Part shown: piece after piece, positions 39,793-48,611 of the stretch
How the letters are laid out: every line of letters starts with the position of its first letter
Numbering within the stretch: position 1 is the stretch's first letter
Source of the DNA: Bradyrhizobium guangzhouense
GTDB lineage: Bacteria; Pseudomonadota; Alphaproteobacteria; Rhizobiales; Xanthobacteraceae
Direction of reading: 5' to 3'
NCBI RefSeq assembly: GCF_004114955.1
Contig: NZ_CP030053.1
Coordinates: 3,472,001-3,536,000, forward strand
DNA length: 64,000 bases
Notes under the pieces: model-generated
The model's database searches: none
What the model was told of the DNA's origin: nothing
Seen by the model: the letters and a program-made list of their open reading frames with translations, nothing else
Made by a program: the position numbers and the translations under genes

Positions 39793-40518
39793 TCAGCGCT
39801 CGCGCCGCAGCTCCGGAAAAATGGCCTCGTCCTGAAGGATGACGTCGGCCGTTCGCTGATAGTGCGCCGCGAGAAGCTTCACCGCCAAATCGGAATCGCC
39901 ACTCAGCACGGCCTCCATGATCGCCGCGTGCTCGTCGCCAACATGGCGCGAAGGAAAGGCCTTGCTGATCGACAGTCGCCGGTAGCGATAGAGTTGGTCG
40001 GCCAACTGGCCGCAGAATGCGATCAGCGATTGTGAGCCGCATTGGCCGATCAGGGTGCGATGGTAGACGCGGTGTAGCTTCTCCCATTCGGGATTGTCCT
40101 CGAACGCAGTGGCGCTCAGCGAACGCGGCACGCGGCTCAGCCGATGCTGTGCGAGGACAAGCTGTTCCTCCCAGGCCGGCGTCGATGCTGCCATGGACTC
40201 GCGTAGCGCCAGCGCCTCGACCCAGCAGCGCGTCTTGGTCAGCTCGGCAAGCTCCGCGCGGCTGACGTCCTTGACGTAGAAGCCGCGCTGCTCGCGGACC
40301 TCGACCAGCCCGTCGGCTGTCAGCCGGTTCAGCGCCTCGCGCAGCGGCGTTTGGCCGGTCTGGTAGGTCTCCGTCAGAAACCGCATTTGCAGCTTGCGGG
40401 ACGGGGCGAGGCGTCCGGACAACAGATCCTCGCGCAGCCGGTCATAGACATGGCTCGCCTGCGTCGATGGCGCTGGCAAGACGGGCGCCGAAGTCAATTC
40501 CACCGCTTCAGCCTCCAT
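39793..40518 (-). CDS. GntR-family regulator, FadR/FCD subfamily
   Basis: A 241-residue transcription factor. The N-terminal winged helix contains QASHVYDRLREDLLSGRLAP and GQTPLREALNRLTADGLVEV; the C-terminal FCD domain holds the expected metal-binding His residues (LHRVYHRTL, GDEHAAIMEAV, AAHYQRTADVI). FCD regulators usually respond to small organic acids. It is divergent from the aromatic degradation genes and is the obvious candidate for their control; an AT-rich inverted repeat lies in the shared promoter region. Confidence 0.93.
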   Translation of the reverse strand: MEAEAVELTSAPVLPAPSTQASHVYDRLREDLLSGRLAPSRKLQMRFLTETYQTGQTPLREALNRLTADGLVEVREQRGFYVKDVSRAELAELTKTRCWVEALALRESMAASTPAWEEQLVLAQHRLSRVPRSLSATAFEDNPEWEKLHRVYHRTLIGQCGSQSLIAFCGQLADQLYRYRRLSISKAFPSRHVGDEHAAIMEAVLSGDSDLAVKLLAAHYQRTADVILQDEAIFPELRRER

Positions 40519-40545
40519 TGTTCACCTAGCCATGGTTCATCAGCA

Positions 40546-40578
40546 TATACATCTGATCACGATTTCATAAAATGTATA
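40546..40578. promoter_or_regulatory. Candidate operator between the GntR regulator and the meta-cleavage genes
   Basis: TATACAT (40546-40552) and ATGTATA (40572-40578) form an inverted repeat with a 19-bp centre in an AT-rich stretch (about 40540-40620) that contrasts with the GC-rich surroundings. It starts 28 bp upstream of the regulator ATG and about 120 bp before the dioxygenase ATG, suitable for joint control. The arms are wider apart than in classical FadR sites, so the assignment is tentative. Confidence 0.4.
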
Positions 40579-40701
40579 AATTTCTGTTGCATCGTTGATT
40601 TTGTGTAATAAAAGGGTTTGCCGGTCGTGAAGGGGCGGCCGCGACGAAGACAGCCACGCCCGGTTGGCGCGGACAGTGGCGCCTAATGGAGGAGTGCGTT
40701 C

Positions 40702-41598
40702 ATGCCCCGGTTTCCGGTGACAGCGCTGCGCAGCGTCGATCTCGGCACGCCGGATCTGGATCGCTCCGTGAGGTTCTATTGCGACGTCTGGGGCCTTTCG
40801 CTCGTCACATGGGCGGCCGGCGTCGTTTATCTCCGCGCGACCGGCAGCGACCATCATGTCCTGGCCCTCTATCAGAGCGAGCTGCCGGAGCTTGGCTCCG
40901 TGACGTTTCGCGTGGCGAGCGCCGATGATCTTGCGTCCGTAGCTGCCAATGCGGTTGCCGAAGGCGCCCGGCTGATCCGCGAACCCGCGCCCAACGACGC
41001 GCCCGATGGCGGTGTGGTGATGGCCATTCGCGCGCCGGAAGGCGGCATCCTGCGTTTCGTTCGCGGCGACATCAGTCACGCGCCGGAGCGACTGCCAAGC
41101 GACCGGCCCGAGCGGCTGGCCCACGTCAATCTCAACAGCACGGATGTCGATCGCTCCGCCGCCTTCTACGAGCGAGCGCTCGGTTTTCAGCTCACGGATC
41201 GCTCAAAGGCGATGGCGTTCGTCCGCTGCAACAGCGATCACCATGCGGTCGTGATCGCCGACGCCAAAGTCAACGGACTCAATCACGTTGCCTTCCTGAT
41301 GCCGAGCCTGGAGGCGGTGATGCGCGGCTCGGGGCGGATGATCGACGCGGGCTTTCCGATTGCCTGGGGCGTCGGCCGCCATGGCCCCGGTGACAACGTC
41401 TTCGCCTACTTCATCGATCCCGTGGGGACGGTGATCGAATACACCGCCGAGGTGCTCCAGGTGGACGATAGCTATGTCGTACGTGGTCCGGATCAGTGGG
41501 TCTGGCCGCCGGGCCGTACCGATCAATGGGGCATCGCGCCGCCCAAGGCTGACCACGTCAAATCCGCGCAACTGTCCGTCCGCTACGCCGCACCGTGA
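40702..41598 (+). CDS. Type I extradiol ring-cleavage dioxygenase (VOC family)
   Basis: A 298-residue protein made of two VOC domains, of the 2,3-dihydroxybiphenyl 1,2-dioxygenase/catechol 2,3-dioxygenase type. In the C-terminal domain the iron ligands appear as His in LAHVNLNSTDVD, His in GLNHVAFLM and Glu in GTVIEYTAE; RHGPGDNVFAYF carries the active-site His. The enzyme should open a catechol ring next to the hydroxyls using O2. GGAGGAGTG lies upstream. Its last codons overlap the monooxygenase start (GTGA), so the two are coupled. Confidence 0.9.
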   Translation: MPRFPVTALRSVDLGTPDLDRSVRFYCDVWGLSLVTWAAGVVYLRATGSDHHVLALYQSELPELGSVTFRVASADDLASVAANAVAEGARLIREPAPNDAPDGGVVMAIRAPEGGILRFVRGDISHAPERLPSDRPERLAHVNLNSTDVDRSAAFYERALGFQLTDRSKAMAFVRCNSDHHAVVIADAKVNGLNHVAFLMPSLEAVMRGSGRMIDAGFPIAWGVGRHGPGDNVFAYFIDPVGTVIEYTAEVLQVDDSYVVRGPDQWVWPPGRTDQWGIAPPKADHVKSAQLSVRYAAP

Positions 41599-43211
41599 CC
41601 GCGACGATCCGTCACCACGCAAACGAGGTATCGAGGTCAGTGTCCGGTTCGATCAGCGCGAACGAGTACCAGGTTGCCGTCGTCGGCTTCGGCCCGTCAG
41701 GCGCGGTCGCGGCCAACCTGCTGGGCGCGCAAGGTATCCGGACCCTGGCTGTCGACCGTGACCGTGTAGTCTACGACAAGCCGCGCGCGATCGCGCTCGA
41801 TCATGAGATCCTGCGCCTGTTCGACAATCTCGGCATTGCCGGGCAACTCGCTCCGCATATCGCACCGTTTCCCGCGTCGGAGCATTTCGGCGCGCGCGGC
41901 CAGTTGATCCGGCGCATCGACATGGTGAGCGAGCCATATCCCCTCGGTTACACCCCGACCATGGTGTTCACCCAGCCGCCGGTCGAGGAGATCTTGCGCG
42001 CGCATGCGCGATCCTATCCCTCGGTGGTCATCGAACTCGGCACCGAGCTCCGGCGGCTCGAGCAGACGCCTGAGGGCGTCACGCTCGAGCTCTACGGCGA
42101 CGGCGGCACGCGCAACGTCACCGCGGACTATGTGATAGCTTGCGACGGTGCGTCGAGCACCGTTCGCCGCCAACTCGGTATCGGCTTTGACGATCTCGTC
42201 TTCGATGAGCCCTGGCTGGTGGTCGACCTCCGTGTCAACGAGGCGGGGATCGCAAAGCTGCCGCGCACGGCAGCACAGTTCTGCGATCCTGCGCGGCCGA
42301 CCACCTATATCGTCGGACCCGGCTCGCATCGGCGCTTCGAGATCATGCTGCTGCCGGATGAGGATCCGCGCGCGATGGAGCAGCCCGAGCAGGTCTGGCG
42401 GCTGCTGACGCGCTGGCTCACGCCTGACGATGCGACGCTGTGGCGGGCGGCGAGCTATCGCTTTCATGCCCTCGTCGCCAGCAAATGGCGCGAGGGGCGC
42501 GTCTTCCTCGCCGGAGACGCCGCCCACCAGCAGCCACCATTCATCGGACAGGGCATGTGCCAGGGCGTTCGCGACGTCGCCAATCTGGTGTGGAAGCTTG
42601 CGTGCGTGTTAGGCGGAGAGTCAGGCGCGGCGCTGCTCGATACCTATCAGGAGGAACGTAGCGCTCACGTCCGCGAGCTGACGACGCGCATCAAGGCGAT
42701 TGGCCACGTCATCTGCGAGCGCGATCCGGAGGCCGCCGCCGCACGCGATCTGCGCATTCTCGCCGAAGGCGGCGGCGTGCCGCGCACCATCACCCGTCAG
42801 GAGATCGTGCCGTCGCTCAGCTGCGGCCTGCGCGCCGAGGTGCCGCATGCCGCCAACGGCACGCTGTTTCCCCAGCCTTGGATACTGACCTCAGGCGGCC
42901 GGCAGTTGCTCGATGCGGCGTGCGGCGCCGGTTGGCGGCTCGTGCTGAGTGGCGACAGCGCCATGGCACGGTCATGCGCGATCGCGGCACGCGCTGCGGA
43001 GATGGGCTTGCGCCTGATCGCCCTCGCGAGGGCGGACCACGATGCGAGGCCGGACCTGCTGCGAGAGGAAAGCGGCGTGGTGACGGACTGGTTCGTGCGC
43101 CAGGCCTGTGCGGCCGCGATCATACGCCCCGATCATTACGTCTACGGCGTTGCGGCAGACGAAGCTGGCCTGGCGGCGATGCTGTCCGATCTCGCGGCGC
43201 GACTTCAATGA
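41595..43211 (+). CDS. Class A FAD-dependent aromatic hydroxylase (MhpA-like)
   Basis: A 538-residue flavoprotein monooxygenase. The FAD-binding GFGPSGAVAANLLGAQGIRTLAVDRD, the DG motif CDGASSTVRRQLG and the GD motif FLAGDAAHQQPPFIGQGMCQGVRDV are all present, with a C-terminal thioredoxin-like domain of the size seen in MhpA and PheA relatives. It probably hydroxylates a phenolic substrate to the catechol that the neighbouring dioxygenase cleaves. The GTG at 41595 overlaps the previous stop by 4 bases; an in-frame GTG at 41640 is an alternative. Confidence 0.9.
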   Translation: MTATIRHHANEVSRSVSGSISANEYQVAVVGFGPSGAVAANLLGAQGIRTLAVDRDRVVYDKPRAIALDHEILRLFDNLGIAGQLAPHIAPFPASEHFGARGQLIRRIDMVSEPYPLGYTPTMVFTQPPVEEILRAHARSYPSVVIELGTELRRLEQTPEGVTLELYGDGGTRNVTADYVIACDGASSTVRRQLGIGFDDLVFDEPWLVVDLRVNEAGIAKLPRTAAQFCDPARPTTYIVGPGSHRRFEIMLLPDEDPRAMEQPEQVWRLLTRWLTPDDATLWRAASYRFHALVASKWREGRVFLAGDAAHQQPPFIGQGMCQGVRDVANLVWKLACVLGGESGAALLDTYQEERSAHVRELTTRIKAIGHVICERDPEAAAARDLRILAEGGGVPRTITRQEIVPSLSCGLRAEVPHAANGTLFPQPWILTSGGRQLLDAACGAGWRLVLSGDSAMARSCAIAARAAEMGLRLIALARADHDARPDLLREESGVVTDWFVRQACAAAIIRPDHYVYGVAADEAGLAAMLSDLAARLQ

Positions 43212-43245
43212 AAACAACAACGACAAAATGCAACAGGGGGAAATC

Positions 43246-44574
43246 ATGCCATCACCGGAGAGCTTGACGACGGGACCCACGGTGCCTGCGCGCGCCTACG
43301 CGGTTCTCGTCATGTTGTTTCTGTTCCAGACCATCAATTTCTTCGACAAGCTGGTGTTCGGCCTCTCGGCGGTGCCGATGATGAAGGAGCTCTCTCTCAG
43401 CCCGAAGGAATTCGGCCTGATTGGCAGCAGCTTCTTTCTGCTGTTCTCGCTCTCGGGGATGGCGGTCGGACTGTTTGTCGTCGGCCGCTTTCCCGTGAAG
43501 TGGATCTTGATGCTGCTCGCGGCTATCTGGTCGGCGACGCAGCTTCCGGTGTTCTTCTCGAGCTCCGTCATGGTGCTGGTCGTCTGCCGAATCCTGCTCG
43601 GCGCGGGCGAGGGGCCCGGCCTGCCGACGGCCTTGCACGCCTGCTACAACTGGTTTCCGGCCGACAAGCGTAGCGTCCCGAGCGCGGTGGTCCTGCAGGG
43701 CATCAGCATCGGACTCTTGGCCGGCGGCCCCCTGCTGACCTATGTGATCCTCGGTCACGGCTGGCGCACGGGCTTTCTGGTCTGCGGCCTGCTCGGCATC
43801 GCCTGGATGATTGCCTGGAGCGTCATTGGCGGCGAGGGACCCTACGCGGCGGCGAGCGCAAGCCAGGATTCGCCTGCGGCCTCGCCGAACGTGCCGGCGC
43901 GGGTGCTGTGGTGCGATCCGACGGTGATCGGCGTCATCATCATGTCGACCATGTCGTACTGGATCGTCGGCATCTCCGCGACATGGCTGCCGCCATTCCT
44001 CCAGCTTGGACTCGGCTACAAGCCGACCGATGTCGGCTGGATCATTTCGGCCATCTACCTGTTCCAGTCGCCGCTGCTGCTCAGCGGCTCCTGGGTCACG
44101 CAAGTCCTTCAGCGTCGGGGCTGGAGCCTGCGCGCGTGTCTCGGCAACGCCTCGGGACTGGCGCTGCTGATCGCGGGCTGTGCGTTGCTGCTCAGCATCG
44201 TCACTTCGGGCGCGCTCCAGCTCGCCTGCGTGGCGATCGCCTTCGCCGCGCCAAGCCTGACCACGATCTTCGGCCCGGTGGCGCTCGGCGCCGTCGCGCC
44301 GGCGGCCCAGCGCGGCCGGCTGATCGTCGTGATCTATTCGGGCAATGCGGCGTCGGCCCTGTTTTCGAATGCGCTGACCGGATGGATCGTGGGCGCGGCG
44401 GGCAGCAACAGCGCGCTCGGCTTTGCTCACGCCATGACATTCACTGCCGGCGTTCTCATCATCGGTGCAGTTGCCGCGTTTGCACTCATCTTCCCGGAGC
44501 GGACCATCGCGCGTTTTGCGAAGACCTCATCGCCATCATCTTCAGCTACCATCCTTCCCGCCACGTCGACCTGA
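43246..44574 (+). CDS. MFS transporter of the aromatic cluster
   Basis: A 442-residue membrane protein with twelve predicted hydrophobic helices. The first helix region TINFFDKLVFGLSAVPMM and FGLIGSSFFLLFSLSGMAVGLFVV fit the anion:cation symporter (ACS) type that imports organic acids such as phenylacetate or phthalate relatives. GGGGGAAATC is the ribosome site for the ATG at 43246; an ATG at 43228 lies in the same frame. It lies 34 bp after the hydroxylase and probably brings in the substrate. Confidence 0.9.
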   Translation: MPSPESLTTGPTVPARAYAVLVMLFLFQTINFFDKLVFGLSAVPMMKELSLSPKEFGLIGSSFFLLFSLSGMAVGLFVVGRFPVKWILMLLAAIWSATQLPVFFSSSVMVLVVCRILLGAGEGPGLPTALHACYNWFPADKRSVPSAVVLQGISIGLLAGGPLLTYVILGHGWRTGFLVCGLLGIAWMIAWSVIGGEGPYAAASASQDSPAASPNVPARVLWCDPTVIGVIIMSTMSYWIVGISATWLPPFLQLGLGYKPTDVGWIISAIYLFQSPLLLSGSWVTQVLQRRGWSLRACLGNASGLALLIAGCALLLSIVTSGALQLACVAIAFAAPSLTTIFGPVALGAVAPAAQRGRLIVVIYSGNAASALFSNALTGWIVGAAGSNSALGFAHAMTFTAGVLIIGAVAAFALIFPERTIARFAKTSSPSSSATILPATST

Positions 44575-44597
44575 TCGGCCCATCTCAAGGACACCAC

Positions 44598-45434
44598 ATG
44601 AAGTTCGCAAGCTTTGAAATCGACAATGCCGCCTCCTGGGGCCTGGTGGAGGGCGACAGCGTGGCAGATCTCGGCGGCCGCTACCCCGACTTGAAATCGG
44701 CGATCGCGGCTGGCGGCCTGGCCGAGGCAGCCAAGTCCGCCGCCGGCACAAAACGCCATCCGCTGGCGAAGATCAAATTCCTGCCGGTGATCCCGAACCC
44801 TGACAAGATCCTCTGCATCGGCCTGAACTATGAGAACCACCGCAAGGAGACCGGCCGCTCCGAGGTCGAGAATCCCACCGTGTTCGGGCGCTTCGCCAAC
44901 AGCCAGACCGGCCATCTCACCGACATCATCCGCCCGAAGGTCTCGACCCATCTCGACTTCGAGGGCGAGCTCGCGATCATCATCGGCAAACCCGGCCGCT
45001 ACATCAAGAAGAGCGAGGCGTGGGGCCACATCGCTGGCTACGCCTGCTACAACGAGGGCAGCGTGCGCGACTATCAGCGCCACACCCACCAGTTCACGCC
45101 GGGCAAGAATTTTCCATCGACCGGTGGCTTCGGCCCGTATCTGGTCACGCCCGACGAGGTCGGCAATGTCGGTCCGCTGCGTTTGCAGACCCGACTCAAC
45201 GGCGAGGTCGTGCAGGACACGACCATCGACCAGATGATCTTCGATATCCCGCGCCAGATCGAATATTGCTCGCAGTTCACCCGGCTCGAACCGGGCGACG
45301 TCATCGCCACTGGCACGCCGGGCGGCGTCGGCTCGCGGCGTACCCCGCCGCTGTGGATGAAAGCCGGCGATGTCGTCGAGGTCGAGATCGACAAGGTCGG
45401 GCTGCTTCGCAATGGGATTGCCGACGAAGCCTGA
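44598..45434 (+). CDS. Fumarylacetoacetate hydrolase family protein
   Basis: A 278-residue enzyme of the FAH superfamily. The core runs from ILCIGLNYENHRKETG; metal ligands fit FEGELAIIIGK and the later PGDVIATGTPGGVG block, with CYNEGSVRDYQRHTHQFTPGKNF as the central substrate region. FAH members hydrolyse ring-fission products or isomerise/decarboxylate them. As the last gene of the cluster it should act on the dioxygenase product. The ATG is 23 bp after the transporter with AAGGA upstream. Confidence 0.92.
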   Translation: MKFASFEIDNAASWGLVEGDSVADLGGRYPDLKSAIAAGGLAEAAKSAAGTKRHPLAKIKFLPVIPNPDKILCIGLNYENHRKETGRSEVENPTVFGRFANSQTGHLTDIIRPKVSTHLDFEGELAIIIGKPGRYIKKSEAWGHIAGYACYNEGSVRDYQRHTHQFTPGKNFPSTGGFGPYLVTPDEVGNVGPLRLQTRLNGEVVQDTTIDQMIFDIPRQIEYCSQFTRLEPGDVIATGTPGGVGSRRTPPLWMKAGDVVEVEIDKVGLLRNGIADEA

Positions 45435-45582
45435 TCGCTCTGCGTGAGCCTGTTGTCATGGAACGCCGGCGCGGATGTCGCCGCGAGCAGGGAACCGTTG
45501 GACGGCGACGGTGCCTCCGCACCGGAACGATTCACATGGGTTAATCATTAGAAGAGGGCGGCAGGACGCGGAGTCCTTAGGA

Positions 45583-45840
45583 ATGGGTATGCTCGATCCC
45601 GGTCGGTTTCTGGTGTCATGCTCGCATTGCGAGGCATGGCCGATGGCGGCCAATGTCAAACGTTCGAGCTGGTCGGCGCAGCCGCACGAAGTCAGCTTCG
45701 TGTGCCCGCGCTGTCGCCGCGAGGAAACCGCCATCATCTCCGCCTCCGGCGAGCTCACGCCCATCAAGCGGATCGACGCTCCGCCGAGTGGCGTCGCCAC
45801 GGCCTGGGCTCAGGCCCAGCGCCTCAGAGGGCGAGCCTAG
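45583..45840 (+). CDS. Small zinc-ribbon-like protein of unknown function
   Basis: An 85-residue protein with two Cys pairs, CSHC near residue 14 and CPRC near residue 45, spaced as in a zinc ribbon. The start MGMLDPGRFLVSCSHC at 45583 (or the next ATG at 45589) is preferred over a longer frame opening because the upstream residues look non-coding. The C-terminus is Ala/Gln/Arg-rich. No family is recognised. Confidence 0.55.
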   Translation: MGMLDPGRFLVSCSHCEAWPMAANVKRSSWSAQPHEVSFVCPRCRREETAIISASGELTPIKRIDAPPSGVATAWAQAQRLRGRA

Positions 45841-45907
45841 CCAGCTTGCGGAACCGGGCCCGGCGTCGGGCGTTTCTGCCTGACAGCAACCCATTGAGAC
45901 CGGGCGC

Positions 45908-46129
45908 ATGATCAGCGAACATTTCGACACCCGCACACGGATCAACATGAAGTTGGCGCTGGACCGGGTCTGCCGCCATCGTCCGGCGGGTGAGGACCAT
46001 CACTTCCGTCGCTCCGTTGCCGAAAACATCATCCGCTGCGCGCTGACGGGCCGCACCGGCATCGGACAGCTTGTCGATGCGGGCGAGCGCGCGATGATCA
46101 AGACGCGCTCCGGGCGCGCGCCGGCCTGA
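45908..46129 (+). CDS. Small hypothetical protein
   Basis: A 73-residue soluble protein (ISEHFDTRTRINMKLALDRVCRH at the N-terminus) with helical, basic character. Its pattern RTRINMKLALDRVC...RRSVAENIIRCA resembles a group of short Bradyrhizobium proteins of unknown role. It lies between the zinc-ribbon protein and the cobalt transport genes. Confidence 0.5.
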   Translation: MISEHFDTRTRINMKLALDRVCRHRPAGEDHHFRRSVAENIIRCALTGRTGIGQLVDAGERAMIKTRSGRAPA

Positions 46130-46192
46130 GGGCCCGAGGCAATCGATCGCTGGCTGTGCTAGGATCATCGCCATGAGCGTGGTGATCATGGG

Positions 46193-46495
46193 GTGCGCGA
46201 CAGCTTGAGCAAAGAGGTTCATTGGCGCGACGATATCGCCTCGCTGGTGTTTGCCGTCGCCGGACATGGCGCGATCTGCGCCGTGCACCGGGGCGCCTTC
46301 CGGACATTGCTCGGCGCGGAGCCGACGCCCGAGGCCTGCCTCGGCTATTTCCGCCGGTTCGAGCCCGCCTTTCGCGCGGCCGCGGACGCCAAGATCGCCC
46401 GCAGGGACATTTTGCCCGGGACAAGCCTGCATCTTACCAGTCGCGACATCGCCCGGAAGCTGCTAGAAGACGCGCAAATCGCCAATGGAGAATAG
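46193..46495 (+). CDS. Small protein upstream of cbtB (possibly DUF1488-like)
   Basis: A 100-residue protein starting with GTG. The segment VHWRDDIASLVFAVAGHGAICAVHRGAF resembles the small DUF1488 fold, but I cannot confirm it. It ends 3 nt before cbtB, and the bases just before its stop contain the ribosome site of cbtB, so the two are probably cotranslated. No membrane segment or metal-binding cluster is visible. Confidence 0.6.
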   Translation: MRDSLSKEVHWRDDIASLVFAVAGHGAICAVHRGAFRTLLGAEPTPEACLGYFRRFEPAFRAAADAKIARRDILPGTSLHLTSRDIARKLLEDAQIANGE

Positions 46496-46498
46496 ACC

Positions 46499-46705
46499 AT
46501 GAGCCAGTCCCAGCTCGCCAGCGCCCAGACCTCGGCCCAGATCGCGCTTCCGGTCGCCGCAGGGCAGGTGGGACGGCTGTCGCAGGCTCTGATGGCCATG
46601 GTGCTCGGCGTGTTCGTCATCGGCATGGTCGGCTTCTCCCATATCGACGTCGTCCACAACGCCGCCCACGACGTGCGCCATTCGAACGCGTTCCCCTGCC
46701 ACTAG
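46499..46705 (+). CDS. cbtB: Cobalt transporter subunit CbtB
   Basis: A 68-residue protein with one membrane helix (about residues 28-48) and a histidine-rich C-terminus (SHIDVVHNAAHDVRHSNAFPCH) in which several His and the Cys can ligate cobalt. CbtA/CbtB are proposed cobalt importers, often controlled by a B12 riboswitch; none was found here. It lies 5 bp before cbtA and follows a small gene with a 3-bp gap. Confidence 0.9.
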   Translation: MSQSQLASAQTSAQIALPVAAGQVGRLSQALMAMVLGVFVIGMVGFSHIDVVHNAAHDVRHSNAFPCH

Positions 46706-46710
46706 AAGGC

Positions 46711-47493
46711 ATGAGCACGTTTCGCGCGATCGTCTTCGCGTCGGTCATCTCGGGTTTCGTCGTCGGTCTCCTCGTTACCGTCGTTCAGCAGTTCGGCACC
46801 GTCCCCCTGATCCTGAAGGCCGAGGTCTTCGAGAAGGCGGCGGAAGCGCATCAGCACGAGGCGCCGGCCACCCCGCAGCCGGCCGCGGCGGGGCATGACC
46901 ATGCCGCTCACGATCACGGCGACCATGATCATGGCGCCGGCGACCACGATCATGGCGGCGCCTGGGAGCCGCGCGACGGTTTCGAGCGCAACGCCTACAC
47001 CGCCGCCGCCAACGTGCTGACCGCGATCGGCTTCGCGCTGCTTCTGGCCGGCTTCTTCGTCGTGCGCGGCGGCGCGACCGGGGCGAGCGTGTCCTGGCAC
47101 GAGGGCCTGCTCTGGGGCCTGGCGGGCTTTGCCGTCTTCACCCTCGCGCCGGGCCTCGGCCTGCCGCCGGAGCTGCCGGGCGTGCCCTCGGCGCCGCTGC
47201 TGTCGCGGCAGATCTGGTGGCTCGCCGCCGTGCTGGCGACGGCGGGAGGGCTCGCTTTGATCGTCTTCCGCCCCTCGGTGCCGGCGGCGATATCAGGCGT
47301 GATCCTGCTGACCCTGCCGCATCTGATCGGCGCGCCGGAACTTGCCAATGTCGAGACCAACGTGCCGTCGTCGCTGTCGCACCAGTTCGTCACCGCGGCG
47401 ACGGTGACGAGCCTGGTGTTCTGGACCCTGCTGGGCGGCCTGACCAGCGCGGTGTTCGCGCATTTCGATCGCGGCACGGCGCAGCGCGCTTAA
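46711..47493 (+). CDS. cbtA: Cobalt transporter subunit CbtA
   Basis: A 260-residue membrane protein: a first helix (FRAIVFASVISGFVVGLLVTVV), a long periplasmic or cytoplasmic His-rich loop (HDHAAHDHGDHDHGAGDHDHGG, about residues 62-90) and then four more helices. The conserved DGFERNAYT and NVETNVPSSLSHQFV blocks mark CbtA. The His-Asp stretch is longer than in many homologues. It converges with rcnA, 37 bp separating the stops. Confidence 0.93.
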   Translation: MSTFRAIVFASVISGFVVGLLVTVVQQFGTVPLILKAEVFEKAAEAHQHEAPATPQPAAAGHDHAAHDHGDHDHGAGDHDHGGAWEPRDGFERNAYTAAANVLTAIGFALLLAGFFVVRGGATGASVSWHEGLLWGLAGFAVFTLAPGLGLPPELPGVPSAPLLSRQIWWLAAVLATAGGLALIVFRPSVPAAISGVILLTLPHLIGAPELANVETNVPSSLSHQFVTAATVTSLVFWTLLGGLTSAVFAHFDRGTAQRA

Positions 47494-47530
47494 GCACCCT
47501 TGCAACCCGTCGCGGACGTCAGTCCGTCGG

Positions 47531-48607
47531 TCACGTCATCAATTCGTGCAGGCCTGTCCAGCCGGTATAGAGGCCGACAAAGACGATCAAGGCCGCCGAG
47601 ACATAGGGCGCGCGGTGGGCGTAGCGGCTGAAGCCGCCCCAATGGCGCTCGACGTGGCGCAGGCTGAGTGCGGCAAGAACGCCTGCCGACACCATGGTGA
47701 TCGCGAGCCCGATGCCGAAGGACAGCACCAGGATGAAGCCGAGGCTGAACTGCTTCAGTTGAAGGCAGAGCAGTAGCACCGTGATCGCGGCGGGGCAGGG
47801 GATCAGCCCGCCGGTGAGGCCGAACAGGACGATCTGCGTCGTGGTGACGGTGCGCCCCGCAAAGCGCTTGCGGATGTCGGCGGCATGGGCGCGTGCGTGC
47901 GCGTCGTCCTCGTCGCCAAGATCGATGTGGCCGTGATCGTGCTCGTGCTCGTGTTCCTCAAACAGCAGTTCGGTCGCCGCGCCGGCGAGGGTGATGCGGG
48001 CCTTGAACGCGTGCGGCTCGGGAATCTCCTCGACGCTTTCGAGGTATCCGTCCCGCGCAGCGAAGGCGAAGGTCTGCTCCGAGCCGTCCTCGCGGATCGT
48101 GGTCACCCTGATGTCGCCGGCAGCGGGAAGCGCGTCCTTTTCGCTCCGGATCCGCCAGCGCGGCGGCACGCCGTCTTCGAACACCTCCAGCAGCAGAGCG
48201 AAGCCGGCGAGCGAGACGGATTGCGGCTCGTCGTGGTGGTGATGATGATCATGATTGTGGTTCTGGTCCCGCCAGGTACGCCAGACCATCCAGCCGGCGA
48301 TGCCGACGATGATCGCGGCGGAGACCAGTTGCAGCCAGGCCTCGCTGCGTTCGCCTGACAATTCCCGGCCGAAATACAGGCCTGTGAGCGCGACCGCCCA
48401 GACAATAGCGGTATGAGAGATGGTCGCCGACAGGCCCAGCAGCACCGCCTGGAACACGGTGCCTCGCACGGCGATGATGAACGCGGCCATCATCGTCTTG
48501 GAATGCCCGGGCTCGAGACCATGCAGCGCGCCCAGAAGGATGGCGCTGGGCACGAACAGCCACGCGTTTGCGCTGCTCTGTTGGAGCAGGTGAGACAGGT
48601 CGGTCAT
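47531..48607 (-). CDS. rcnA: Nickel/cobalt efflux protein RcnA (NicO family)
   Basis: A 358-residue membrane protein with six or more helices. The metal motif GALHGLEPGHSKTMMAAFII lies in the N-terminal helical block; a His-rich cytoplasmic loop (HNHDHHHHHDEPQ) and a second one (EEHEHEHDHGHIDLGDEDDAHAR) follow, then the second half with GLIPCPAAITVLLL. NicO efflux pumps expel Ni and Co. A large soluble insertion (about residues 130-235) separates the two membrane halves. The gene starts 4 nt after rcnR, so they form an operon. Confidence 0.93.
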   Translation of the reverse strand: MTDLSHLLQQSSANAWLFVPSAILLGALHGLEPGHSKTMMAAFIIAVRGTVFQAVLLGLSATISHTAIVWAVALTGLYFGRELSGERSEAWLQLVSAAIIVGIAGWMVWRTWRDQNHNHDHHHHHDEPQSVSLAGFALLLEVFEDGVPPRWRIRSEKDALPAAGDIRVTTIREDGSEQTFAFAARDGYLESVEEIPEPHAFKARITLAGAATELLFEEHEHEHDHGHIDLGDEDDAHARAHAADIRKRFAGRTVTTTQIVLFGLTGGLIPCPAAITVLLLCLQLKQFSLGFILVLSFGIGLAITMVSAGVLAALSLRHVERHWGGFSRYAHRAPYVSAALIVFVGLYTGWTGLHELMT

Positions 48608-48611
48608 CTCT

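Noticed and set aside
45841..46498. Possible cobalamin riboswitch upstream of cbtB
   Set aside because: No B12-box-like sequence or the expected arrangement of conserved stems was found on reading the region; small genes occupy most of it.
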